Shown here one piece after another: positions 43,891 through 56,823 of a stretch of 64,000 bases of DNA. Origin of the DNA: Crotalaria pallida. Its lineage: Eukaryota > Streptophyta > Magnoliopsida > Fabales > Fabaceae. Location: positions 28,104,001-28,168,000 of the forward strand of contig CM075655.1 in NCBI GenBank assembly GCA_037953625.1, read 5' to 3'. Every line of letters starts with the position of its first letter. The stretch's first letter is position 1. Position numbers and translations under genes: made by a program. The notes under the pieces were generated by a model, which saw only the letters and a list, made by a program, of their open reading frames with translations, made no database searches and had not been told where the DNA came from.

Positions 43891-44940
43891 CTTTTACTGC
43901 AACAACACCAGTTTCTGCACCTTTCAATGTCAATTCGAATTCCTTGCATTGTATTTCCATTCTTATGCAAAACAGAGGCATAAACACATATACTGAACAT
44001 GTTAGAACACATAAACAAGTACATAACAACATATATCAGCATCAAATCACAGAATCAATACAAACTTGGAAAATAACCATTTCAAGACATGAAATTCAAT
44101 TCCACTTGTGTTCAACTTCGAAAATTAACCCAGTGAGCATTATTAGGTCCATTTAAACTTGTTTGAATCAGAAAACCTTGGGTTTATGACCTCCAAGTCA
44201 TATTCCCAATTCCAACTTCATCCCTTGATGAACCTTGTGAGGTTCCTACATTTCTAGCTTGAGATTACTCATTCTAGCAATTAGATAACTCCTCCCTTAC
44301 CTCAGAGATGCTAAACAACAGATTAAACAACAAGGAACTTGGCTGGATCAAAAATTCGAATTCTAGACTTGTGAAAAAGGGGTTGAACAGGCTGACTTTT
44401 GCCACAGATTTCACCACGGATTTGGCATGAAAAAGAGTGAAACAAGTTAGTTTAACAAACTAGGATATACTAACTCCAATCAGGAACAAGTTTGACACAA
44501 AAAGGGTTCATGAAATTACCAAACGAATTCAATGAAGATGAATACTTGATGCTGAAAACTACTCTGTTTTCACAGCTTTGAACTTCAAACTTTGATGATC
44601 TAGAACTCGAACTACAGGGGCTTATTTGAAGTGATTCTTGATTCTAATTCAAAGATGGAACTAGAACCTTGAGTTGTGTTTTGGTTTCGAAGGATTTCAT
44701 TGAGAAACGAAGGAGAAATCAGAGATCAAAGTGTGCTCTGAAAAACTGAAAGTCTGAAACTTAAGATTCGGGTTTTGGATGATTAAAGGTGTTGGATGCT
44801 TCAACTAAGCACTCATTTATAGTCTAGGAATGCTTCAAATCGAAGTAAAGTCCAGCTCTGTGCTTGAAGATTCGAGAAACCACGTTTTGGTGCGAAAATT
44901 AAATGAAAACCGACTTATACACTTTCAGGTCTGCACGAAA

Positions 44941-45040
44941 TACTCGAGTGTTTTCAAATATACTCGAGTGTTTATTTAAAAATTCAAATTTCCAAACAGC
45001 TACTTAAAATACTCGAGTCTTACCTAAAATACTCGAGTGT
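44941..45040. promoter_or_regulatory. ACTCGAGT palindrome array in element C LTR, block 2
   Basis: Two pairs: 44943/44963 and 45012/45032, each 20 bp apart. They lie within 190 bp of the LTR's 5' end in element orientation, a likely promoter-side position. Recurs at 53690-53785. Confidence 0.75.
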
Positions 45041-45172
45041 TTTTGCTAAAATAGGGAAAATTAACTATTTTAATGATACTAATATTGATAAAATACTTTT
45101 ATTTCATATATTAAAATATAGGACCTTACATCCTCCCCCACTTAAACAGAATTTCATCCTCGAAATTCTGAT

Positions 45173-45736
45173 TCACATAAAAAGATGCGGGTATTCCTCC
45201 CTCATCTTAGATTCTAATTCCCATGTTGATTCTGATACTCCTTTTTGATTCCAAAGAACTCGCACTAAAGGAATCTCCTTTCCTCGCAGCTTTCTGATTT
45301 GATGATCTTCAATTCGCATTGGTCCGACTTCAAATGTCAGATTCTCCTTTAAAGGTATTTCATCTGGCTGTAACTGGACAATTGAAGACGGGTCTTGAAT
45401 AAATTTGCGAAGCTGAGAGACATGAAATACGTTGTGCAGGTTGGACAGAAATGGGGGTAAGGCGATCTGGTACGCGACAGGACCGACTCGTTTCAGAATC
45501 TGATAAGGGCCTATAAACTTAGGAGATAACTTCTTTGGTTTCATTACTCTTCCAATACCAGTCGTCGGTACCACTCGTAGAAATACATGATCTCCTTCTT
45601 GAAATTCGAGTTTGGATCTTCGTTGGTCGGCATAACTCTTCTGACGACTTTGTGCAGTCTTCATCTTCTCTTGGATGACCTTGATCTTTTCGGTTGTTTC
45701 TTGAACTAACTCAGGTCCGATAAGAGCATTCTCCCC
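45173..45736 (-). pseudogene. pol of element C, C-terminal part with chromodomain-like end
   Basis: Continues the integrase after the solo LTR: ALIGPELVQETTEKIKVIQE, then QSRQKSYADQRR, GPYQILKRVGPVAYQIALPP, LHNVFHVSQLRKF, and a chromodomain-like tail (LVRVLWNQKGVSESTWE), ending just before the polypurine tract. Joined in principle to CWFQVGD at 47400 across the insertion. Chromodomains target such elements to marked chromatin. Confidence 0.9.
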
Positions 45737-46107
45737 TGTTAGATCCAGTGAGAAGGTTTTGATAATGACAAAGGTTGACAAAGGTTTTGAACAAGCTACA
45801 AATGGTTTGATCAAGCTTAAAGTTTGAAGAAGTTCAACAAACAATCAACACTCAACAAATGATGAAGAGAGAGCAAGCTCATGAAGACTTAGTTTGTGTT
45901 TTATTGTAATATCTTTAGCCTCTCAAGTCTTTTATTTTGATGAGTTTGGGTAGAGTCCTATAGAGGGTAGTGAATCTCTATCAAGGTCATGATTATATCA
46001 TAATTTGAGTATTCACTTAACACAAAATCAATAGGTGGCTTAAAGGTTTGAAAGAAAAGGTTTAGTTTTGAGAAAATAAGTTTTTTAATTGAATTTAGCA
46101 GTGACTA

Positions 46108-46186
46108 ATCGATTAATGTGTTAGGGTTAATCGATTAATACACATGTTACAGTGGTTATTCGATTAAGCCATGTGTTAATCGATTA
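46108..46186. promoter_or_regulatory. AATCGATT palindromes in the solo LTR, block 1
   Basis: TCGA cores at 46109, 46131, 46160 and 46180 (spacings 22, 29, 20). Confidence 0.7.
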
Positions 46187-47125
46187 ACACGTGCAGAATC
46201 AGTTTTTAAAATAAGCTTTTGAAGGCAAAATCAATTTTCTATTGTTTTCTAAATTTTGGGTATTCTATATAAACTTTTTCCTAACCATTGTGAATAGATT
46301 AGAACACATAATACATCATTTTGATATTCATTTTTACAAAGAATCAAGCCACTCTATTCTCTCTCACTTTCATAGATCAAAGCTTTCAACTTTTACATTC
46401 TTTGATCAAGAATCTTTGAATCTCTTATGTTGATATTTTCATAGCTATTGAAAGAGATTCATAGGATTGTTATTGTTTTTAATTTGGTTGTAATCATTGC
46501 AAAGAAGGCAAGCTATCTACAACAAAGGAAGTCTTGGTGGTTGTTCACCAAGCAAAGTTATATTGGAAGTCTTGTTGTGTTAACAAGCAAAGTAGAAGTC
46601 TTGGTGTGAGGCATCATCAACCAGGTGGAAGACTTGTTGTGGGGATATCAACAAGCAAGGTTAGAGGTTAGATTAGAGCATCAATAGGATTGCAAGGCAA
46701 GGGTGTGGTATCTCTTGTAGGCTATCAAGAAGGGAGTCTTGAGAGGCATTTACTTGTAATTTGAGAACTCTAATTCCTCATAGTGAAGAATCTCTCTTGG
46801 TTGAAGAGGGGACTGGATGTAGCTTTCAAGTGGATGAAAGTGAACCAGGATAAATCACTGTGCAGTATCTCTAAACTCTTAACTCTTTACATTCAAGTCA
46901 TTTCAATATTGTTCTTGGTTGAAAACCTAGAAAAGATTGATTTTCATAATTGATTGAATTGAATCTTAATTGTGCAAATTGATTTGGGGAAAATCATTTT
47001 CATAACCTAGGTAATCAATAAGAATATTGGTGTTAATCAATTCCGCTTTATCTCTGATCTTATGTGTTAATTGATTGATTTTCGTATTTGATTAAAACTG
47101 AATTTTCATCAGATACTGTTCAGAT

Positions 47126-47258
47126 TAATCGATTAAGTTGATTGTTAATCGATTAGTTTTTAAGTTGCTTTCCGCATTAATCGATTAGTACCTTAGTTAA
47201 TCGATTAGTTTGAAAGTAAGCTTCGGCATTAATCGATTAGTATTGAAGTTAATCGATT
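47126..47258. promoter_or_regulatory. AATCGATT palindromes in the solo LTR, block 2
   Basis: TCGA cores at 47129, 47149, 47181, 47201, 47233 and 47253: spacings 20, 32, 20, 32, 20, three identical pairs with a 52-bp period. Confidence 0.8.
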
Positions 47259-47399
47259 AATCAGTACATTTTTGTAAAAATCTTTTTGTTTTAATTGTTT
47301 CGATTTGTTTCTTTCGAAAATCTTTCAAGGTTTCTCTAACACCTATTCAACCCCCCCTTCTAGGTGTTCTCCTAGTGTCTCCTAGTTATTTCACTCACC

Positions 47400-50200
47400 G
47401 ATTGTAGTTCTTACATCCCCCACTTGGAACCAACATAGCGGGGTCCTACACTTCCTTCCATAGAGGGCTTCGTACGGGGCCATATCGATGCTCGCGTGAT
47501 AACTATTGTTGTAGGTGAACTCCACAAGCGACAACAAACGATCCCAATTTTCTTGATACTCTAAAACGCAAGCACGGAGCAAATCTTCTAAAGATTGGAT
47601 TGTTCTCTCCGATTAACCGTCCATTTGCGGGTGATAGGCTGAACTCATCCTTAATTGCGTTCCTAATGCTTGATGCAAACTTTGCCAGAAGCGAGACACG
47701 AAGCGAGGATCACGATCCGATATGATACTAGAGGGGATTCCATGAAATCTTACGATCTCCTTGATGTATAATCTTGAAAGCTTCTCCAACGGATATTGCA
47801 TGTTGATGGGAATGAAGTGAGCTGACTTCGTTAAGCGATCAACCACGACCCAAATCGCATCGAAACCTTCTCTTGTTCTTGGAAATCCACTTACAAAATC
47901 CATAGATATTCCATCCCACTTCCATTCTGGTGTGCTCAAAGGTTGCAATTCTCCTTCAGGCTTCTTATGTTCAATCTTCGCCTTTTGGCAAACAAGGCAA
48001 GACACCACATAAGACGCAACATCTTTCTTCAATCCGGGCCACCAAAACATCTTCTTCAGGTCTTGGTACATCTTCGTCGATCCAGGATGCATGCTCATTT
48101 TGCTTTTGTGGGCTTCTTCTAGTACAGCTCTCCTTAGTTCTTGATTTGCCGGGATGCAGATTCGATTCTTGAATCTCAAAATGCCATCGGATCCTAATTG
48201 GAAATCCGGCTCCACTCCTTCCATCCCTAGTCTTTTTTTCTCTAGAAGCTCTTCATCCACTTGTTGAAAGTTTTGGACTTGACCCACAAACTCATTTGTA
48301 ATTTGCAATATCCCTAACTTGACGCAGTTTGGTTTGAACTGAACTGCCGAATTCAAGTTTCGGAATTCTTCAATTAACTGAGCCTCCTTCACCATCATTG
48401 TACTCACGTGTAGCATCTTCCTACTTAGAGCATCGGCTACAACATTGGCTTTATCGGGATGGTAATGTAACTCGAAGTCATAATCCTTCAAGAATTCCAT
48501 CCACCTACATTGTCTCATATTCAGTTCCTTTTGGTCGAAGAGATACTTCAAACTTTTATGGTCACTGAATACTTGGAACATATTACCATACAGGTAATGT
48601 CTCCAAATCTTCAAAGCAAAGACAATGGCAGCCAATTCCAAATCGTGAGTAGGATAGTTTTCTTCATGCATCTTCAATTGACGAGATGCATAAGCAACTA
48701 CTTTCCCTTCTTGCATCAAGACACAACCCAAACCTTGTCTAGACGCATCACAGTAAACATTGAAACCTTTACAAGGATCAGGCAAAGTTAACACTAGAGA
48801 TGTTGTTAACTTGTCCTTCAACGTCTGGAAACTAACTTCACACTTCTCGTCCCAGACAAAAGGTTGCTCTTTCCGGGTCAAACGAGTTAATGGAAGAGCC
48901 ATCTTGGAAAAACCTTCGATGAATTTCCGATAGTATCCAGCTAACCCAAGAAAACTTCTAACTTTGGTAACCATCTTTGGTCTTTCCCATTGCAAAACTA
49001 ATTCCACCTTGGCTGGATCCACGGCCACACCATCCTTTGAAATTATATGTCCCAAGAAATTGACCTTCTCAAGCCAAAATTCACACTTGGTAAGCTTAGC
49101 ATATAATTTCTTCTCCTTCAAAGTCTCCAAAACAATCTTCAAATGATTAGCATGCTCCTCTGGATTCTTTGAATAGATGAGTATATCGTCGATAAACATC
49201 ACAACAAAGGAATCCAGATAGGGTCGGAACACTCTATTCATATAATCCATGAATATTGCTGAAGCATTGGTCAAACCGAATGGCATCACTACATACTCGT
49301 AGTGTCCATATAATGACCGAAAAGCAGTCTTCGGGATATCTTCCTCCTTAACCCTGATCTGATGATAACCTGATCTCAGATCAATCTTTGAAAATACTGA
49401 TGCTCCTCTCACTTGATCCATCAAATCGTCGATCCTTGGCAACGGGTACTTGTTCTTGATTGTAACCTTATTGAGTTGTCTATAATCAATGCACATCCTC
49501 ATAGATCCATCCTTCTTCTTTACGAACAAAACTGGAGCTCCCCAAGGCGACACACTTGGTCTGATGAACTGCTTCTCTAACAAATCTTCCACTTGCTTCT
49601 TCAATTCGGCTAATTCCGCTGGGGCCATACGATACGGGGCGATAGAGATAGGACCAGTACCAGGAACTAGATCAATACTGAATTCTATCTCTCGACGTGG
49701 CGGCAAACCGGGCACTTCGTGGGGAAACACCTCGGGAAACTCTCGAATAATCGGGATTTCCTCTAACTTCGGCTCATTTTCTTTTTCTTCTACTATCGCA
49801 GAAAACACACAAACGTACCCTTCAGGTTGCATCTCAGGCGACTTTTCACCAGGAAGAACAATCGTTCGAGTCTTGCAATCGATCACCACTTGGTTAGTTG
49901 CTAACCAATACATCCCCAAAATAACGTCGAGCTGGGATAACGGTAGACAGATTAAATCTACCCTAGAGAACAAACTTCCTATACCGACGGAACATCCAAA
50001 ACATTCCCTTGACGTAGCCACTGGCACATTCGAAGGAGTACACACCTTAAGTCTAAACGGTGTCTCCGAAACGGGTAAACACAAACGCTTAACGCATTCC
50101 TCAGAGATGAAAGAATGCGTAGCACCAGAATCGAATAAAAAGCGACAAGGCATGCTATTGAGAAGATGGTTACCTTGTACGAGATTGGTTCCACCAAGTA
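47400..50200 (-). pseudogene. pol of element C, main part: protease, RT, RNase H, integrase
   Basis: Protease [13 protein letters not shown] (canonical DSGA). RT with [27 protein letters not shown] and an intact FIDD box; RNase H with [16 protein letters not shown]; integrase zinc segment [11 protein letters not shown]...CLVCQKAK; catalytic core with [10 protein letters not shown] and [15 protein letters not shown]. An in-frame TAA near 47611 replaces a Gln codon after MDG in the usual DGQSERT motif. Reading then resumes with SERTIQSLEDLLRACV. Apart from that stop the frame is open for about 870 codons, so damage is recent or slight in this part. Confidence 0.9.
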
Positions 50201-50481
50201 GAAGCTTCACCAGTGAGCACGTAAGCAGCAAACGTGACCTTTTGCGATTCCGACAGAGTCAACGTTCTAAAGATTTTATTCATCTCGTCAAGCCAGAACC
50301 GAGCTTGCTCGGGACGACGACCACCCGAGAAACTAGGGGGTTTGCACTTTCTAAAGGAATCTAAGCCTTGAAACTCCGCTGGGATTCCATTGCTTGGAGG
50401 ATGGTTGTGCTGCATATTCTCTAGAACTGCAGCCATACGGGTCAAGGCCTCCGCAATGTTAGCGTTATTTCTTCCGGCCAT
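50170..50481 (-). pseudogene. gag of element C, internally deleted
   Basis: ATG at 50481 (MAGRNNANIAEAL). Residues to about 97 follow the chromovirus gag: FRKCKPPSFSGGRRPEQARF, then [17 protein letters not shown]. After WW the sequence jumps straight into the residues that normally precede the protease (TNLVQGN, read in another frame). The rest of gag and the zinc knuckle are deleted, and the joint is out of frame. It cannot form capsid. Confidence 0.85.
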
Positions 50482-50613
50482 CTAGTCCTACAGAATCCAA
50501 AGGGGAAACTTAATTAGATTCTGCGAATTCTAATCTTATACTACAAACATCATGTCATGATATGCAATGGTTAGTGTGTAAGGCCACACTCCAAGGCCGA
50601 GAGTCGAACCATT

Positions 50614-50625
50614 GCTCTGATACCA
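50614..50625 (-). other. Primer-binding site of element C
   Basis: Minus strand TGGTATCAGAGC, five bases from the LTR at 50631. Confidence 0.9.
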
Positions 50626-50630
50626 CTAAA

Positions 50631-53600
50631 TGTGACAACCCAACTTTCATTCCAAAGTAAAATATTTATATTCAGAAAATACGACCATTTTTTTATTTTG
50701 AAACTAAAAGTCAAGTCATCATCCATTATCAATTCTTGCGGAATTATATAAACATCGAGTCATGAAGACAAGTGATGTAACAACATATTTCATTCATACT
50801 AAAAAGGGTACATACCACATTCTTCATTTAAACAAAATACATAATTACTTGACTTAACACTCTAGGCCATTACATTATATTACATATATTACAACAAAAT
50901 TCATAATAACCTAGAGCATATAGTTCATGACTCAAAATATAAAATAGTATAGATAAGAGAAAACCTGACGGATTATATCATTCACATTCCACCCCACAAC
51001 TTAACTTAGTCGTCAGTTCCCCATTGACTTCCAGTTGATTTGTCCATAAAGTCATCCACCATCTGATTCGCATTATCCACTGGATCCTCATCCTCGATTG
51101 GATCCTCCTCCTGCTCTTCCTCCTCCTCTTGTGCCGGATCATCATGCACATATATCGGAGTTCGGGATCGAACTCGAGGGGAAGGGCTAGGATGAGCAGG
51201 AACCTCTAAAATGATTCTTTCTGAGGAGAGTGCTGGGCTCGGTGGGATAGTGCGTCTCGGAAAACGTCTTGCTGGTGGTGGAGGGGTTCCATTTCGCATA
51301 ACAAAATTTGGCGGAATGTGCATGATGTAAACCATCGGGATTCTCGATCTAAGAGGACGCATACGGGAATACGGGTTAGGATGGCGGAAGGTGACTTCCA
51401 CATCCCCCTCATATGTAGCCCTATGGTCCTCAAAATTCCACTCCCCATTAGGGAGCGGCCTCATCTCCACGCAGAACATGTTTCTCGCCATCACCTACAC
51501 AAGGGACTGGGAGTGAGTCATAGCTAAAAGCAATAACAAATGAGCATAACAGTGGCTAGAAATAACAAGCACAAATTATCAAGTAGCAATAATAGATGCA
51601 TGTGCATATGCTCAAGCTGTCTTTTATAATATCTCAATTAGTGTCGTGATGCATGTCTACTCCTCATTCATGCTACGCGGTTTGGCATCCGAGTATCTCA
51701 GGCTCAGGATATTCTCAATCCTATGGTTCATCAAACAGGAGAGATTCATATTCAAGCGTCACGATCGATGGGAACTCGGTCTTCCTAGCATCCTTGTGCC
51801 AGGGATATTCTGATTTAACCTTACCGAAGTTCCGAATCCAAATCGGAGCAACTCCTTCTCCATGCATGATAATGCCACACAAACTTTTCTTTTTAGTTCT
51901 TTACTTTCTTTTATTCTTTAATCACATCCTTGAACATCATGTCTCCAATATAGAGACCCAAAGTTCATAATCCTTCTCAAACTCAAATCCATCTTTTCTT
52001 TTGGCATTAACTGGTGCTAGTGCTTTTTTGAAAATTCCATCAGCGGCCTTGCCACTTTGTGATGGTTTTATATAATAGGAGTTAATCCTTTTATTATTAA
52101 TAGTTATTCATTAATGCAATGACCCCATTTAGGACTCCCAAAATATCAATTAAGTGGGTAAATACTTCCACTGGGACATGGGAAAATAATCAACCAAATG
52201 GGTGTACGCACTTCCATTGGGACATCCTGTCCGAATATGTCAACCACTGAATAAAATTCCAGTAGGACTCATCCAGGATAAAAATCTACCAATGGGAATC
52301 AAATAAACTTATACATTTATCCGTTGGGACTCCTGTCCGAATATATCAACCATTGGATGAGATTCCAGTAGGACTCTTTCAGGATAATAATCAACCAACG
52401 GGATTAGGTTTTTAGGCATAAAAGGAAATAATTAGAATTTAATAATATAGGAGATTAGACGAGTTAATCTTTAATGAAATTATAGAAAAGTCATATTTTT
52501 CTGAAAATTCTTTGAATTACTCGAGTAGTTCTTGCCTAATCGAGTGTTCTTATGAATTTACTCGAGTCTTTAAGAAATACTCGAGTGTTCTTCAATTTTT
52601 CCAGAATACTCGAGTCCTCATTAATTTACTCGAGTGTTTTTACTGCAACAACACCAATTTCTGCACCTTTCAATGTTAATTCGAATTCCTTGCATTGTAT
52701 TTCCATTCTTATGCAAAACAGAGGCATAAACACATATACTGAACATGTTAGAACACATAAACAAGTACATAACAACATAAATCAGCATCAAATCACATGA
52801 TCAATACAAACTTGGAAAATAACCATTTCAAGACATGAAATTCAATTCCACTTGTGTTCAACTTCGAAAATTAACCCAGTGAGCATTATTAGGTCCATTT
52901 AAACTTGTTTGAATCAGAAAACCTTGGGTTTATGACCTCTAAGTCATATTCCCAATTCCAACTTCATCCCTTGATGAACCTTGTGAGGTTCCTACATTTC
53001 TAGCTTGAGATTACTCATTCTAGCAATTAGATAACTCCTCCCTTACCTCAGAGAAGCTAAACAACAGATTAAACAAAAAGGAACTTGGCTGGATCAAAAA
53101 TTCGAATTCTAGACTTGCGAAAAAGGGGTTGAACAGGCTGACTTTTGCCACAGATTTCACCACGGATTTGGCATGAAAAAGAGTGAAACAAGTTAGTTTA
53201 ACAAACTAGGATATACTAACTCCAATCAGGAACAAGTTTGACACAAAAAGGGTTCATGAAATTACCAAACGAATTCAATGAAGATGAATACTTGATGCTG
53301 AAAACTACTCTGTTTTCACAACTTTGAACTTCAAACTTTGATGATCTAGAACTTGAACTACAGGGGCTTATTTGAAGTGATTCTTGATTCTAATTCAAAG
53401 ATGGAACTAGAACCTTGAGTTGTGTTTTGGTTTCGAAGGATTTCATTGAGAAACGAAGGAGAAATCAGAGATCAAAGTGTGCTCTGAAAAACTGAAAGTC
53501 TGAAACTTAAGATTCGGGTTTTGGATGATTAAAGGTGTTGGATGCTTCAACTAAGCACTCATTTATAGTCTAGGAATGCTTCAAATCGAAGTAAAGTCCA

Positions 53601-53876
53601 GCTCTGTGCTTGAAGATTCGAGAAACCGCGTTTTGGTGCGAAAATTAAATGAAAAACGACTTATACACTTTCAGATCTGCACGAAATACTCGAGTGTTTT
53701 CAAATATACTCGAGCGTTTATTTTAAAATTCAAATTTTCAAACAGCTACTTAAAATACTCGAGTCTTACCTAAAATACTCGAGTGTTTTTGCTAAAATAG
53801 GGAAAATTAACTATTTTAATGATACTAATATTGATAAAATACTTTTATTTCATATATTAAAATATAGGACCTTACA
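50631..53876 (-). repeat. 5' LTR of element C
   Basis: 3,246 bp, TGTGACAACCC to GACCTTACA on the plus strand. Same internal landmarks as the 3' LTR, including the ORF at 51006-51491 and ACTCGAGT arrays at 52516-52635 and 53690-53785. Confidence 0.95.
51006..51491 (-). CDS. LTR-embedded ORF with acidic tail (5' LTR of C)
   Basis: 161 codons from ATG at 51491. Same protein as in the 3' LTR, shorter by four residues in the Glu run, where a Gln also appears. Differences include Met for Ile in PYSRxRP, Ala for Leu in PPPxRRF, Thr for Ser in RRxIPP and His for Tyr in YVxDD. In this LTR it lies about 380 bp upstream of the primer site and 525 bp upstream of gag, so a transcript from the 5' LTR could carry it in its leader if transcription starts before it. 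Confidence 0.5.
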   Translation of the reverse strand: MARNMFCVEMRPLPNGEWNFEDHRATYEGDVEVTFRHPNPYSRMRPLRSRIPMVYIMHIPPNFVMRNGTPPPPARRFPRRTIPPSPALSSERIILEVPAHPSPSPRVRSRTPIYVHDDPAQEEEEEQEEDPIEDEDPVDNANQMVDDFMDKSTGSQWGTDD

Positions 53877-53881
53877 CTACC

Positions 53882-55712
53882 TCCGTCTAATTTCATAAGA
53901 ACCTAGATGAAGAAGTACAATTTGTTCAAAATTGTTAGATTCAGAGAAAAAGGAACATGTTTTTTTTAACTTAGAAAATTCAGTTTGGTAAGTCATCAAA
54001 AATTGAAAAAATAACATTTCCTTTTTCTTCAAGTTTGAAAATTCGAAGTTCATTCCGAATTTGATTTGGGTCGCGCATGTAAGGTTCCTATTTAATCGAC
54101 ACATGACTTGGTTGGAACAAATGGATTAATCCACTGCTCGATTACTTAGGAATCCTCACTTTCCTTACTATTTTATTAAAATTTTTGTCGTGCGACTTCA
54201 CGATCCATTCGGAATGAGTGACATTCGGCACAATACTTTGAAATTCATTTTGAACACTCACAAGCATCAAACAAAAATTCATTTTTCATATATTAATATC
54301 AAGCACATTCATCAACCAATCATTACACAACTATGCGCCCTTATCACTTCTACCTGTCCTAGAGTTCAACAAACACTACCCTAATCACAAACTCCTAACA
54401 ACTCACTACGGTCTAACAGAAACTTCTTTCCATTGTAAACGTTTTATTATTGTAACTCGGGGTTCAAATCAATCGATAGAAGTTCCAACTCATCCTTCGT
54501 TTGGTAAAAAATCATCGGAGTTAAATTAGTGGTGGAATCAACTACGAGTTTCACAGAATTGTTTTTGTTGTGTTTATGAATTCTAGTCTAACCGCTGCAA
54601 CTTAGTCACCCGGATAGATTAGAATCAAAAAAATAATTATTTGGATTCTCATAGTTCCACTTCTAATTTTCGTCCGCATACTTTAACGCTGCACTATTCC
54701 ACATATAAACATATTTCGAGAATCTTTTGATTGAATTCAAATCGCTTCCCAAATTAGGCAAAAATTTGTTTTTGTTTCGTAACTCAATCTGATAAGATTT
54801 GGTGGTTTAAATCCAATCAATTAGTTCTCGATTTTTCCTATTTTTCATTTGGTGTCACAGTCACTTGAATTGAGATTAGCCATGGAATTCAACCATTGAT
54901 TTAATTTAAACATTGTTTATGGTTCTCTTAGATACTAGTCTAATTGACGTAAATTTGATCACGCGATTGGATTAGTATTCAAGATCAGAATTTGTTTATT
55001 CCATGCAGTTCCATTTCTAATCCCTGTTCAATTAATTTGACACCAATTTACTCAACAACACTCATTAAAATCACACATAAACGCACATATCAAAGCAACA
55101 AAGCATAAAGAACTAACACAAGAGTTTTATACATAGGGAATCGGTTACTAATTTCAGGATGTTGCACAAACTCCTAGATTTCGACGACGTCACCTCCCGA
55201 TTAATGCAACATTGGATTGGCCAGTTACGACACTACATTCCATCAGTGATAATCGCCGTTGCCATCTAGTTTAAGTTTATATACGTCATTTTGATTAGCA
55301 GGATTTCCTTTGTAAGATACTTCAATCTTTTTGATTAACTCAAAACTTAAAGTTTTGCATCCACAAACAAAACTTAATTTAAACCATTTAAGTTTCCTGT
55401 TTACAATTGGGTAACACTTACTATTATGCGATCCCTTGAATCCCTAAGGGATCCGCTTAGGTTCCAAGGAATTCACTTTCCTTTTTATTTCTATACACAA
55501 TTTTCTTAATTTGTCAATTATTAGTGTTCCCAATTGTAAACATAAGCTCATTCCGCTCATATAGGGTACATTACTCAATCACCACTTAGCATTAACATTT
55601 CCACTTAAAAGGGTCTCACCTCTGGAAAGAAGCTTAAGATGAGAGTGTTCGCAGCGAGATCGGGACCACTTTCCCGTAGGTCGGAAGGAAGGAACTGCTC
55701 TGATACCATAAA
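53882..55712 (-). other. Internal region of element B, 5' part
   Basis: From the CTACC duplication (53877-53881) to the primer site TGGTATCAGAGC (minus, 55697-55708). AT-rich, without recognisable gag or pol. Small ORFs have no protein features. Confidence 0.75.
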
Positions 55713-56282
55713 TGTAACACCCATTTTATTTTTTTTTAAAAAGTAGTAACATTAAAAGTTTGTAATCCAAATACGGAACATTAAAATTTCGCTAGTCATA
55801 AAACAAATTTACAAATGGTTTTGGGCATTTCAATTATAATATAAGAAAATACAATATAGAGTTTCCTTCCTCGATTTCTTCCGCTTCGACACTCTGATCT
55901 TGAGCTCCTTAACCTTCACCTAAAATGATAACCACTAAGGGTGAGACCTTTTCACTATACCTTGAATTAGAAGATACTACATAGCTAATAACAAGAATTC
56001 AAGTATAATAATCAAATTAGGTCACGGACCATCGATTAAACCATATTCATATTACAATTTCTTTCATACATCCAATTCCAAGATCAGTGAAATTCTCAGT
56101 AATAAAAACAACTTTCTTCTATCAAACATCAACACTTTCAGCATGCAAATACTATGTCAGTCCATACATACATCTTCATCTCTTTTCAATATTTTCATGT
56201 TTTTCTTTCCTCTTTTACATTTATTGGGTTCTCTTTTATCTTATATATGGGGTTTTTAAAGACATAAGGTGAGTCCATTATT

Positions 56283-56823
56283 GCGTACAGTCTCCTTCGG
56301 ACAACGACTTACAGAAGCGCACTAAGTGCGACTTACGCGATCTATGCGTACAGTCTCCTACGGACAACGTCTTTCAAGACCTGGAATCCCACACTTTAGA
56401 AGGTGCGTCCATCATTGCGTACAGTCTCCTACGAACGTCTTACAGCAGCGCACTATGTGCGACTTACGCGATCTATGCGTACAGTCTCCTATGGACAACG
56501 TCTTACAAGATCTGGAAGCGCACAATCCAATTATATCTTTATTAGTTTAGGGTGTGTGTGTCCATAACTGCGTACAGTCTCCTTCGGACAACGACTTACA
56601 GCAGCGCACTAGGTGCGACTTACGCGATCTATGCGTACAGTCTCCTACGGACAACGTCTTACAAGATCTGGATCACCCACAACCAGAATGTGTGCCCATC
56701 ATTGCGTACAGTCTCCTTCGGACAACGACTTACAGCGGCGCACTAAGTGCGACTTACGCGATCTATGCGTACAGTCTCCTACGAACAACGTCTTACAAGA
56801 TCTGCGTCACACATCCAAACTAT
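56283..56823. repeat. Hierarchical tandem repeat in element B LTR (right)
   Basis: Same array in the other LTR: starts at 56283, 56346, 56417, 56477, 56570, 56633, 56704 and 56767. One 63-bp interval is 60 because of a 3-bp loss. Confidence 0.85.

Larger units (their letters stand above)
41872..45130 (-). repeat. 3' LTR of element C
   Basis: 3,259 bp. The plus-strand first bases are TA where the other LTR has TG, a mutated terminus. Contains the acidic-tail ORF (42248-42745), two 97-bp-spaced repeats around GTCCGAATAT (about 43400-43660) and ACTCGAGT arrays. Confidence 0.95.
45737..47393 (+). mobile_element. Solo LTR of the second Sirevirus-like family, inside element C integrase
   Basis: 1,657 bp, TGTTAGATCC to TTATTTCA on the plus strand. 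Flanks CTCCCC (45731-45736) and CTCACC (47394-47399) differ by one base, an imperfect duplication. The host reading IGE|NALIGPE resumes exactly across it. Same family as 4794-6320, opposite orientation. No internal region or second LTR, so a solo LTR left by LTR-LTR recombination. It carries two AATCGATT arrays. Confidence 0.85.
41872..53876 (-). mobile_element. Ty3/gypsy chromovirus-type element C nested in element B
   Basis: Perfect duplication CTACC (41867-41871 and 53877-53881). LTRs are 41872-45130 (3') and 50631-53876 (5'). Polypurine tract at 45131-45147 (minus TTTAAGTGGGGGAGGA); tRNA-Met primer site at 50614-50625. Coding order on the minus strand is gag start, protease, RT, RNase H, integrase and a chromodomain-like C-terminus, split by a solo LTR at 45737-47393. 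An internal gag deletion, an in-frame stop and the LTR insertion make it inactive. Confidence 0.95.
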
